From the NCBI RefSeq assembly GCF_964204645.1, contig NC_134032.1:16244775-16308774 (forward strand): a stretch of DNA of 64,000 nucleotides, read 5' to 3'. Position numbers and translations under genes: made by a program. Below are positions 23,772-34,098 of the stretch, piece after piece. The notes under the pieces are model-generated. The model saw only the letters and a program-made list of their open reading frames with translations, did no database searches and was not told the DNA's origin. The stretch is from Tubulanus polymorphus (lineage: Eukaryota > Nemertea > Palaeonemertea > Tubulaniformes > Tubulanidae). The stretch's first letter is position 1, and each line of letters begins with the position of its first letter.

Positions 23772-23890
23772 AGGGGGCGCTGCAGTTGCTCAGAGGTTAA
23801 CAATTGGATAGTTGAAGATAAGTTCGTTGTTACTATGGTATTTATCCGTCGGATTATCTTGAACCAATCTTTAAGTAACTGCGGTCCCTG
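23772..23890. mobile_element. Short TIR element, copy 2
   Basis: The segment runs from GGGGGCGCTGCAGTTGCTCA to AAGTAACTGCGGTCCC and shares with the 2.9-kb copy the 20-base word GTTGTTACTATGGTATTTAT. It lies 0.6 kb downstream of the Hey stop. Confidence 0.5.
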
Positions 23891-25230
23891 TCATTTAACG
23901 TTAATGACATTTTATGATTTTTTTCTCGCTGGGACTCGAACCCGATCGCCTGGGTTCGAATCCCAGCAGCAGAGGATATTGCCGCTCTCCTTTCAACAAC
24001 TCAACTTCCCTATACATAATCTTTACGCTTAAATTATTGAAAATCTTATTTTAATTTATTTTCATCGTATTATACTCTGAATAGAATAGGGTTGGAAAGT
24101 AGCTGCTGCTGCTGCCACCTACCGGTATAATTGTAACCTCAATGACAGAAATTAACATACCGTCAGTGCGCGGATAACTATGTGCCTTACTCACTTACAA
24201 CTATGCAATTACTGATATCACACATTATATAATTAAATGCATTTATATCAAATATTGTGTTTAAAATGAAACATTTTGTTTGTATAATTTAAAAAATACT
24301 GTGACAATTCCATATAAGGTATAAAGCACACACTGTGTGTAGACAGGTGCGTGTGTAATGTGCTTCCATGAACTGTCAAAAATTAGGGATTCGAACCCAC
24401 TCGACTATTGTCGCTACTCACGTCAAGTTACTAAGCTTCCGGTTATTTAATCATAACCTTTAAAGCCGATCTGCCCCGGACGTTTCGATAGGTCTTCCTA
24501 ACATGGGGTTGTGTTTATAAATCGGGTGTTGCTCAAGGGGACGTATTTGCACCTCTGATGTTCGGGGTATAATTTTGCATTTATCATACATGACCTTGAA
24601 CTTGAAGAATGTGTTTTTTTACTACGATTATTTTTTCTACGACGAACAAACAAATATAACGTACAAATATAGTTCACTTTTGTGCCTTTTTTAAGATTTG
24701 TAAATAAAAACAAATTTTTGTATATAAAGCTATTTTACAACATGAATTTCTATTAAAAATATATAAAATTGAAAAAAAAACCATGAATTTTCTTGGTTCT
24801 TTTTGGTTCTGTCTCACCTCGAGTGGCTCGTCTCTGTGGAGGTTGGAATTTGAGGAAGGATTTCTGATTCACTGGGTGTCACTAAACCTTAAAAGCCCCT
24901 GCCTGAACCTAAGACCGTTAGGTCTTATGTTAAGGCGGCTTTAGGTAAGACCGATAAATCTAAGATATCTCGACTCTGATAAATGAACCAAATTTAAATA
25001 GGTCATTGATTTTAACTAATACCTATATATTAGAACCATTTTAAATCGACCATATTACACAAATTACGAATTAAAACCGGATCTTGAGTTTATGGGTCTA
25101 AGGTTAAGTGACACCTTTTCACATTCGAATATGAATTCTGTATTTTTGTATCTATGGTAAGATCGGGCTGGATGCATCATCAGAGATGAAGGATTTCTGA
25201 TTAGATACTCAAACAAACTTCACAAAGGAC
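23890..25230. other. Intergenic, no gene seen
   Basis: Contains GGGTTCGAATCCCAGCAGCA at about 23950 and a second B-box-like word near 24387. Neither has an A box at tRNA spacing. TAAGACC/GGTCTTA words at 24.9 kb suggest a decayed element. Confidence 0.4.
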
Positions 25231-25305
25231 TCTCTGACTCTTCACAAAGGACTCTCTGACTCTTCACAAAGGACTCTCTGACTCTTCACAAAGGACTCTC
25301 TGACT
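25228..25305. repeat. 23-bp minisatellite, about four copies
   Basis: Units of CTTCACAAAGGACTCTCTGA plus CT. Confidence 0.9.
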
Positions 25306-25309
25306 CAAC

Positions 25310-27689
25310 TCTGACTCCTAACGCGTAATAACTGTTATTTCCCATGACCTATAGTTTAACGAGTGACAATACCACGGGTTACTCACGTGGGCGATACAAC
25401 GGGAGTGAGCTCGGTAGAAAAAAACGCCCACAGATAACACAATTCACGGTGATATTTTTTCCTAAGAAGTCAAAAGCTCGCTCGCGTGTATTCTCATATT
25501 TTGACTGGAGACGCAACCGTTTATAGAAATATGTGGTTTTCTAACGTGTGTTCATTGTCCCCCGGTCAAACGCGTTGCGAAAGTCGTCAAAAAACTGATT
25601 CCCGGATTTAGCGTCGCTTCGACAAACAAACAACAATCCGTTTCCTCCAACTGTTCGTTACTAGACGGAAGTCGTATTTCGAACTGCGCAATTTTCAAAT
25701 TAACGCTCAATAGAGTCTCGTGATTATAGTCGCTTTCAAATTTACCGAACCGTACAAAACGACGATGATTCAGTTTTATTTATCAAAAAGCACGAAAATA
25801 AATCATCAATTCTAGGTCTATTCGCATTCTACCTATTGTCAAACTATTGGTCAGAATTACAGGGAGCAATTTACCCCTCCCCCCGGGACTGGTTCCATCC
25901 TACTGAACGCTCGACTTTGGAACTCTGTAATCGCCTCAGCTTGCACCATTAGCTTATGCTTTCGGACATTGTATTATCATCATTACAATTCGAAAACTGA
26001 TCGTCTGCTCTTGAGGAAGGGGTGGGGAGTGTTAGCATGATGATTTCAGTCTGTTGATTCATTGTGATGGGTTGAACCCGATTTACAACAACAATGGAAC
26101 ATAGTTTATAAAACTATCTACAACAATGAGACATGTTTCTATAAATGTTTTTCTGATAATGTAACGGTCGTAAGTCGTCGTTATCGTTACGTAACGATTA
26201 AACGGGACCTAATGGATGATTAGTAACCAAGAAACCACTTAACAATCAAAGTCAATTGATCGCTGCGTTCGTTCTAAACAGCGTGACGTCCACTATTACG
26301 TCAGAGAATGATTAATTAACGGCCAGTGCTCGAAGGGTTTCCATAATCTTCACCCGTTGACGTCTTGTCAAATCTTTGGATTTACCCAACTCCTGAAGTC
26401 AACAGAATGGATTTTCTGTTTAACAGGTCCAGTTCGAAACTCCTAATAGTGGGTAATTCGATTCATGAAACCATAGCAATAACGGATGCGTTATTTTGAA
26501 TGAAATACCGGTCGTTATTGTTGAATTATTTCCCATCAGTCACTGGTTTAAATTATCGACTCAAATATGAAAATGTTAATAAGTAAATCCAATTATCGCA
26601 GGTTTTAATGGATGTTGTTTACCAGGCAGACGATCAAACTGATGAATATGTTTTTATGTATGATGGCTTGTATACAGAGTGGATTTGGTCTGGGGGCCCC
26701 GGGGCTTCATTCAGCTGTTCACACTGACCATAAACCCTCGAGCACAAACCCCTGCGGCCCAAACCCTCATTCATTACCGACTTGCCCTAGGGCAATGTCC
26801 ATTAACCACAGGTCCCATCCTATTGTCGTCTAGATTGCGTCTTGTTTGCTTTGTAAAGTCCGCGAGAAAGATGTTGTCTTTTCACCGGCTGACCACCGCA
26901 TTGTTGCATTCAACGTTTCGTCAATCGGCTTTTGTCTCCTTCCGGTACGGTTAACTCTAACGATCGGATCGGACGGCGAAACGACGAGAGATAAGGGTTT
27001 CATTTTCCCGTCTCGATTTCTGCCCACGAGCATCAGAAGGCCACCGGGCGATTCAACCCCCGGATATCCGGCGCTGTCTTCAGTCATTTATCAATCTTGC
27101 GTAAAATGAGATAAGCCAGACGGTACAGAGACATCTGCTGCCCCCTAGCGGGATAGTTGGATACTATTGGGTTTGCGCGATGCCAGTCCGTCCAGAAATA
27201 GTCAGGCATACCGAGACTCGGTGGCCATACGGTGTTGAGTTTTGGACTCGTAAAAGTTCATGATTTGACGCTGAGGTTTTAAAGTAGGTAAAATAGAATA
27301 AACGAATATCACATATCCAAGGAAACCGATCATTGTATTCAAATTACTAGAATTTGTTGAGAGAGTTTTAACAAAAGACTAAATTGATTAAAAGCCGCGC
27401 ATATGGAACTGACTGTCGTGGCACGTGATTCAAACCAGCACTAATCTGTTTGCTGTAAATATTTATCGAGGACCGGATTTTAAACCGAATTCAAACATGG
27501 GTTTGTCAGCGGCATCGCAATCAAAATAGCCCAGAGAGATGGGTGAGGCCCAGACAGCCCCAGGGCTGATGCATTGACGAGTAAAATCCAGTCAGGGAGT
27601 GATGTATTATTAGGTCCATCCTTGAAGAATTCTACCCAACTTTCACTGTATCTGACAATGTAGATAGGGTCAGTCCAGTTAAATATAAA
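25310..27689. other. Intergenic, no gene seen
   Basis: Unique-looking DNA. GCCCCCTAGCGGG at about 27141 is another CTCF-like core in reverse. Short overlapping frames at 26.6-27.1 kb have no recognisable content. Confidence 0.4.
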
Positions 27690-27845
27690 TGGTTCGAACC
27701 CGGGACATCCCTCTCATCATCTATACAACATCAGGAGTAATCAGAATCGGTAATTACTGGGTTCGAACCCGGGGCACATGTTATTCTCTGTTCAGCATCA
27801 GGAGCGTATAGTGTCAGTAATAACCGGGTTCGAACCCGCTGTTTC
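27690..27845. repeat. B-box repeat units (GGGTTCGAACCCGG), three
   Basis: Three units of about 75 bp each carry GGGTTCGAACCCGG, a perfect Pol III B box, and CATCAGGA. No A box is at tRNA distance. The same unit occurs at 31195-31320 and 31560-31625. Confidence 0.6.
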
Positions 27846-28359
27846 GTTGAAGAAAGTAACGAGAAATTGACAACAAAAAGTTACCTAAATTTATTTTATC
27901 TAAATTTTACGCAAATTATGGATGGGAGAAAGGTAATCGTTTATTGCGTCATACAGTCCCTCCGGATGCGAGCAGGTGCGCCGGCGCAGACGTCGTTTAT
28001 TGGTTCACGATCAATATTTGAGCGGAATTTCAATACGGTCACAAAATATCGATTTGACGCGAATCTCACGCATTGTAAATTGTTACAATGCGCCGCAAAC
28101 AAACTGTATCGTTCACTAATCTACCTGTAAACAATGTCTGTAATCCTCGAATTGTTGAGAAGAGTAAAATGAATTGTTAATAATAGTCGTGTAGTAAATT
28201 AAAGACAGGATTAGTGATTGTATGGGTTTAGTTTAATCGACGGTCAGTGTGACGTAAGAGAGAGAGATAATCCTTCTACGTGAGATAATCCTGTATTTAC
28301 CCGACGTTAATCGATGATATTTAGTTTAATAAGCGTTTCATTATTATCCGCGACAAGTT

Positions 28360-28525
28360 GTCCCACTGGAGCTGCCCTAAACCACGGTATCTGATATAGC
28401 ACCGGAGCTGCCCTAAACCCCGGTATCTGATATAACACCGGAGCTGCCCTAAGCCCCGGTATCTGATATAACACCTGAGTTGCCCTAAACCCAGGTATCT
28501 GCCCTAAACCCGATACCCAATATAG
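28360..28525. repeat. 36-bp minisatellite, about four copies
   Basis: Units of GGAGCTGCCCTAAACCCCGG and TATCTGATATAACACC, decaying towards the right end. Confidence 0.9.
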
Positions 28526-28763
28526 CACCACAGTTGCCCCAAATTCCGGCAACATGAGACACAACTCACTGGGTAAGGGTTAGATCTTAATCTCGATGAA
28601 CCTCCCTGCTGTGTGCGCGCATTGTGTTTGAATTATGGATCGATAATTACCGGCGGGAGCTGCGCAGACGGCTTCAGAAACCGTTGTCACATTTTCAAGG
28701 GCAAATGGAGTCTATATAATTATTGATTATGGACCAAGGTATTTCTGTTCTTTCTTTTCTTAA

Positions 28764-28836
28764 TCGCGATCGAAATCTCAACTCGACCGCGATCGAAATC
28801 TCAACTCGACCGCGATCGAAATCTCAACTCGACCGC
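28764..28836. repeat. 23-bp repeat, three copies
   Basis: Three copies of CGCGATCGAAATCTCAACTC plus GAC. Confidence 0.9.
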
Positions 28837-29714
28837 AATGAACTGACTATAGTTAATTCAATAACAGGTTTAGACTGCGTTCATCAAAGGGGAATTAATC
28901 AGACCCGACTGAGGTATAGCTATTAATTAATATCAATGATGACCAGTGCGCGGGCAGCTCCACAGCTGTTTGCTCTATAATTGCTATTGTTGTCCACCTT
29001 CCCCTGATCTAACGATTACTTTGATATAATTGTTCACCTTCCCCTGAATCGCGGCGCCTTTCACTAATATAGTAGTATCACGTGACAGTATCGACCTTCC
29101 TGGCGCCATATTAGATAACTACACTAATCCCTTATAGACAGTTCAGTATTTCATGAAATCTACAAATCTGATATTATTAGTGAGATATCACATTTCTAGA
29201 AAATCTACAAATCTGATATTACTAGTGAGATATCAAATTTCATGAAATCCCTCATAACTGACATTACAAGATTTCACAGAAACTAATGTGATTCACCCAA
29301 AGATCACCAGAGGGCACTTTGAACCTCCGGTTTACGCGTTATCACTATATCATGACCACTGATGGGTCGAGATATTAGATGATTTTTGAGATTATGTAGT
29401 TCACCTACATACCACTAGGAGGCTGTTTTCTAAATAGGGATTAACCCTGTTATTTATCTAGTATTTCTAAGAGGCCAATCGAACCCAAGAATGCGTGGGG
29501 AATGGACAGTGCGTTAAAGCCCGAAACCCACAACATCTCGTCTGCGACCCGAACCGTCTGTGAAACATATAGCGCTCACCAGGGGGCGTAACTAACTACC
29601 GACCCCGCAGGTCATTAGAATACGATCCACAGTCAAGTGAACATCGTTAATTATTAGCTGCAGTGAATTGAACACTTTCACTGAGAGCGCGCGGACAGCA
29701 GTGAGATTCTCACA

Positions 29715-30205
29715 TTGGCCTCCTCTCTCTCTACCTCCTCTCTCTACCTCTCCCTCCTCTCTCTACCCCTCCCTCTCCCCCTCTCTCTCCCTCCTCTCTC
29801 CCCCTCTCTCTCTACCTCCTCTCTCTCCTCTCTCTACCTCTCCCTCCACTCTCCCCCTCTCCCTCCTCTCTCTACCTCCTCTCTCTCCCTCTCCCTCCTC
29901 TCTCTCTTCCCCTCCCTCCTTTCTCTCCCCCTCTCCCTCCTCTCCCCCTCTCTCTCCCTCCTCTCTCCCCCTCTCCCTCTCTCCCTCCTCTCTCCCCCTC
30001 TCCCTCCTCTCTCCTCTCCCTCCTCTCTCTCCCCTCTCTCCCCTCCCCCTCTCCCTCCTCTCTCTCTACCTCCTCTCTCTCCTCTCCCTCCTCTCTCTCC
30101 TCTCTCTCTCCCCTCTACCTCCTCTCTCCCTCCTCTCTCTACCTCTTCCTCCTCTCTCCCCCTCTCCCTCCTCTCTCTCCTCTCTCTCTCCCCTTCTCTC
30201 TCCTA
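29715..30205. repeat. CT-rich low-complexity tract, about 490 bp
   Basis: Pyrimidine-only words (CTCCCTCCTCTCTCT with TACCT). The Ser/Leu/Pro frames are artefacts. Confidence 0.95.
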
Positions 30206-30209
30206 AATA

Positions 30210-31194
30210 TTATAAGTGATTCTAGACCTCAAATCTGGTTTCACTGTTTCAGTCAGCGCGTGTGTCTCCGTGTGGTACAGCACGTGCACGTGCTGTGAGA
30301 CACGTGCTGCACGTGCTAGTCTGACCGCTATGTCACACGACTGACCGACGTCCGTCCACGCGTCCGTCCACACGTCCGTCCACACGTCCAATCTCATCCA
30401 AGCTGAAACAATCAAAGTTATAAATGAAATCGATTGAATGAATGTATTTATAATATGTCTCTTATTCATACACGGTTTGTCTGCTAATGGTCATTAGCCG
30501 CCCCCTGTCGGAGAGGGGGGAGAGGGGGGAGGGGGTCTTTGTGCCACGATCTACTGATGATATCCATTAGTTTAGAAATCTTTTGATCAGGATGACACAA
30601 AAGCCCCCGCATTTTAATTAAGTAAGAATATTTGAAATTAACCGGAATAGAACTGTTCAACTGCGTTTCTGGGTCACAACTGCCAAATTGGACCCAGAAA
30701 TGTAAAAATGTGCCCAAAACTACAGTCCTTGGTCCAAAACTGCTGTATCTGATGCAGAATTGAAAAATTCGGTCCAAAAACAACGAAATTGGGCCTAGAT
30801 CCCGATCACGAACCGGACCGCGCCCGGAAATAAAAACACGTGAGAAGAAAACCAGACCGTGAAAAACAGGAAACAGAGATTTAATATTTCATCATTGATC
30901 GCTGTTTATAATTGGACGATCGATCACACACCGTAATAACAGCAGCCGGTGACAGTCACAGGCAGGCGTCGCGGGGGGTCGCGGCTTATTGTCAAAAAGC
31001 CACAGCATTAGACATGATTACCGGGTGAGCGATTGTAGTGTTACTCCTGTATAGCGCGGTACAGTTATATTCATTGTTTCAGTTAAACCATCTTGCGTTA
31101 GTCTCAGCATCCAGACAACCTCTCAACCTCTCAACCTCCCTCACTACCCTCCTCGCCTTTACATCGTCTATTCAGCATCAGCAAACTCTTAATT
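30210..31194. other. Intergenic, no gene seen
   Basis: A short CGTCCGTCCACA repeat at 30345-30385 and a CACGTGCACGTGC cluster at 30280. GCCGCCCCCTGTCGG at 30497 is another partial CTCF-like word. Confidence 0.4.
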
Positions 31195-31320
31195 AGTATC
31201 AGTAATTACTGGGTTCGAGCCCGGGACACCCCTGTACATCCTCCATACAGCATCAGGACCTGATGCCGAATAGGACATGTACAGGGGTTCGAACCCGGTC
31301 TATTGACACTGTTTCTTAGC
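31195..31320. repeat. B-box repeat units in inverted pair
   Basis: Two units with GGGTTCG(A)GCCCGGG/GGGTTCGAACCCGG and CTGTACAT face each other head to head around CAGCATCAGGACCTGATGCC. A third unit lies beyond the 31.4-kb hairpin at 31560-31625. Confidence 0.6.
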
Positions 31321-31360
31321 GGTTATGATGCTGATTAAAGGATGTACACGGGTGTCTCGA

Positions 31361-31536
31361 CCGTACGGTGCTGCCGCTATGCTCATCGTTAGCGGGTTTT
31401 TCATACACTAACGTAAGTCAACTCTGGCAATCGACGTGCTCTCCAGTAATACTCCGTAACCCTTGCTTGCCAGAGTTGACTAACGTTAGTGTATGAAAAT
31501 CACGCTAACAATGAGCATAGCGGCAGCACCGTACGG
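31361..31536. mobile_element. Hairpin element with 70-bp arms
   Basis: Arms 31361-31430 and 31467-31536 are near-perfect inverted copies around a 36-bp loop. The outer end is the palindrome CCGTACGG. It interrupts a tandem of B-box repeat units, since CTGTACATCCT-type sequence is found on both sides. Confidence 0.75.
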
Positions 31537-31647
31537 TGAAATGTTAATATCTTAATAACGTTATTACTGACACTGGTCCTGATGCTGAATAGAGGATGTA
31601 CAGGGGTGTCCCGGGTACGAACCCAGTAATTGAATTAGAATAGACCT

Positions 31648-31754
31648 GATTTGTCCATAAAAACCTAGGAATTTCGAATATATTTTTAAGATACCAAATT
31701 CCTCGTCTAAACTAAACTCGCCCCTAGTGGTTTATAAAGACGACTGACACCTCT

Positions 31755-31793
<39 letters not shown>

Positions 31794-31797
31794 GTTT
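31648..31797 (+). repeat. Dispersed repeat ending in (TTTC)n, copy 1
   Basis: About 110 bp starting CTGATTTGTCCAT and including AACTCGCCCCTAGTGGTTTA, then about nine TTTC. A second copy with the same order is at 46730-46881. A microsatellite terminus is typical of SINE-like elements. Confidence 0.6.
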
Positions 31798-31849
31798 TGA
31801 AACTCATCTATATAAAACTGTTTCAAATAACAGATAACTCTTTCGTCTT

Positions 31850-31995
31850 CGGTATTCGGTATTTCTAATTCATATCATTTTAAAGTGTAAATCATCATTT
31901 GGATAAAGTCGTCACATGACTGAAGTCATTTCTATTTTTGAGTCCCAATTTATATTTCTAATACTAAATGTAAATCGTCATTTGTAAAAACAGAT
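31850..31995 (+). repeat. Dispersed dimeric repeat, copy 3
   Basis: Third copy of the family, with ATCATTTGGATAAAGTCGTC and TCATTTCTATTTTTGAGTC. It directly follows the repeat that ends in a TTTC microsatellite. Confidence 0.55.
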
Positions 31996-32174
31996 TCCTA
32001 CGACTTTCACTCAAAGAACCGTTTTACTCTTTACATTTGAATAAGTCGATTTTGCTGCAGTCGCCAAGAACCGTCAAAGATCTCACGTGTTTTACTGTAA
32101 TGAGTCCATTTTTTAGTTTTATAAATTTCAAACATTCACGAATAATCGACGAACTAATGAGCTACGTCACGTAG

Positions 32175-33190
32175 CTGAAGTTGTTATTGTTGACGTCGTC
32201 TGCGGCGTACTTGCTCGTCTGTTGCGCGACCGTTGTTGCCGGTGACTACGAGAATCCGATTGCCGACGAAGATGTAAGTGAAAAGAACCATTGTTGAATT
32301 TGTTTATTCGAACTCTGCCATGGTAACCGAAAATCCATAAACCACAGGGGCTCGTGTCTGGGTACAGCCTGGATTTAACAGATTATCATGCTTGCAGTAA
32401 CAGCACCTCTGATACGAGCCCTTGTGATATCAAACCACATTTTCTAATGAGTAGAATTGGTTAATTAGTAGGTTCCGAATTTTCTAATTAGTAAAAACGG
32501 TGCACTCGACGTTTTCGGATCATATCGCCCTCTACAGGTGGCAAATCAAAGGAATAGAACTATAACCACACTCAAACGTGGTGAACGGATAATAAGATAA
32601 AATCCCACTATTTACAGATTAAAAGAATTTAATTTCAGGACCTGACGATGATCTCTAGGGTGAGATCGAAACGTCGTATCTTTTATATATTTTTGATTGA
32701 ATAAATAAATTCTGGTTTTTAAATTCTTTTAATCTGTAAATAGTGGGATTTTATCTTAGATCAAAGGAATATTTTAACTACGTACAAGACGCTACTCTGT
32801 CAGATTACAAGTGCTACATTTCAAGAAAAGACAAGTTTGTAATAACTAATTAATTATTTGAATACGAACTAATTATTTGTAAATATTTCATTTTCCTCTT
32901 TTGTTGCAATAACAACCACGACAGCTGTCTGAACTATCGATCCGATAGATGGCGAACTAGTCGATGAGTGATCTGTGTATCCGTTCTTGTTTCAGTCTCA
33001 GTTGAGTGAATGTGATTTGAAGAACTACGTGTGCCGTACATTGATGAGAATATCGAGAGATGAAACAGATTCAGAAACGAGCGAAGATCAAGAGAATTGT
33101 AAATGTGAAATGTGTTCCTCGATTTGGGATGAATCCGACGGCTATTCCTTAACGTGGACCTCCTACGAAAGACGTAAGTTGAAGTCTTAA
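32175..33190 (+). CDS. Putative small secreted acidic Cys-containing protein (start unresolved)
   Basis: Two exons, 32175-32273 and 32996-33190, join in phase 0 at GTAAGT and TTTCAG. The first encodes KLLLLTSSAAYLLVCCATVV followed by AGDYENPIADED, which reads as a signal peptide. The second encodes 64 residues, acidic, with cysteines in CDLKNYVC and CKCEMC, ending at TAA 33188. The frame has a TAG just upstream and no ATG: the first codon after it is CTG. Either an upstream exon supplies the start (AG at 32173-32174 could be an acceptor), or CTG is used, or the start is mutated. A strong donor (GTAAGT) at 33174 suggests the gene may continue. I do not recognise the family; a secreted peptide precursor is possible. 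A TIR element sits in the intron. Confidence 0.45.
32593..32758. mobile_element. 166-bp TIR element with about 40-bp arms
   Basis: The arms begin and end TAAGATAAAATCCCACTATT and AATAGTGGGATTTTATCTTA. The centre holds CCTGACGATGATCTCTAGGG followed by TGAGATCGAAACGTCG. It lies in the intron of the putative secreted-protein gene. Confidence 0.7.
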
Positions 33191-33310
33191 GATTTCAGAG
33201 ATAACTCACTTACCAGGGCTTGGGATGGGGATTGTCATTGATTGACTTGACCAGTATCCAGTAAGAAGGGGTTTAAAAAAATCCTTAGCCAGTGCCCAGT
33301 ACATCAAACA

Positions 33311-33517
33311 CCAGAGGCCAGTTCCAAACGTACCCTTAAATCTTAAAACTGGTCTTAAGTTGTTAGATTGGCTATAGAACTAAGTTGGTCTTAGACTGGT
33401 CATATAAGTCTAAGACAAAGACCAAAAGTTAGTTCTGTAGAAAATCAAACAACTTAAGATCGGTCTTAAAGATTTAAAACCACGGACTTAAGTCACGACT
33501 GTGAAACTGGCCCCAGT
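33311..33517. mobile_element. Second copy of the GGGGCC-end TIR element
   Basis: The ends CCAGAGGCCAGTT and AACTGGCCCCAG surround the same CTTAAG/GGTCTTAAG core as the 5.1-kb element. Flanking TA is not preserved, so it is an older copy. Confidence 0.5.
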
Positions 33518-33519
33518 GA

Positions 33520-33944
33520 CCAATTGCCCAAACATTGATTGAACAATGGATTCTGGAGTCCATGGTCAAAGTTTAGCGGTGGACAGTTCATTAAGTGACA
33601 ATTGAAATTGAATTGTTACTATTATTGTCGACCCGTTAATTCTAAAACAATGTTTGAACAACTGGCTCCAAAACGACACAAATATATATCAAACAAAACG
33701 ACTGTTATTGTTATATTCAAATTCTGAGGTCAAGTAAATATGATTCTTTTCATTTGTTAGTCTTTGCTTATACAATATAACAATATACAAATACTTGAAA
33801 ATACTGTGAAAATAGATATATACACACTATATGGTGCTCTGGCAGTCGAGGAATTCCAAAATTCAAACTATATTTTCGTTTATATCAGAGTTCTTGAAAT
33901 TCATTACATTTCGTAAAGTTACATTTATACAACACAGCAGCCAC
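33520..33944. other. Space between two convergent genes
   Basis: AT-rich DNA between the plus-strand secreted-protein candidate and the 3' end of the minus-strand CUB receptor. Poly(A) signals for either gene were not confidently found. Confidence 0.4.
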
Positions 33945-34075
33945 TGTAGATTCCTGACCTCTACTACAATGTAGTTATCATCTGAAGAGTTTCTGATATC
34001 TGTGACAAAGTCGTCATCTTATAGAGTTTCTGTGACAGTGTAGTCATCTTCTTGTAGCATTCCTGACATCTGAGC
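33945..34075 (-). pseudogene. Eroded tail-repeat units behind the stop codon
   Basis: After the TAA at 34076 the same frame still shows QEDDYTVT, a second TAA at 34021-34019, then DDDFVTDIRNSS and DDNYIVVEVRN. These are degraded copies of the tyrosine-repeat unit. They indicate that the tail was once longer and was cut by point stops; the stretch would now be 3' UTR. Confidence 0.6.
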
Positions 34076-34098
34076 TTAGTCCATTGTTCCATTATCAT
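34076..34098 (-). CDS. CUB receptor probable last exon
   Basis: A pyrimidine-rich acceptor ending TATAG joins exon 26 in phase 1 and adds DDNGTMD before a TAA at 34078-34076. The downstream DNA holds eroded copies of the tail repeat in the same frame, which supports this as the true 3' exon. Confidence 0.5.

Noticed and set aside
23930-23965. tRNA 3' half with GGGTTCGAATCCC
   Set aside because: No A box or anticodon arm at the right distance.
29668-30219. Ser/Leu/Pro-rich frame
   Set aside because: Pyrimidine-only low-complexity DNA.
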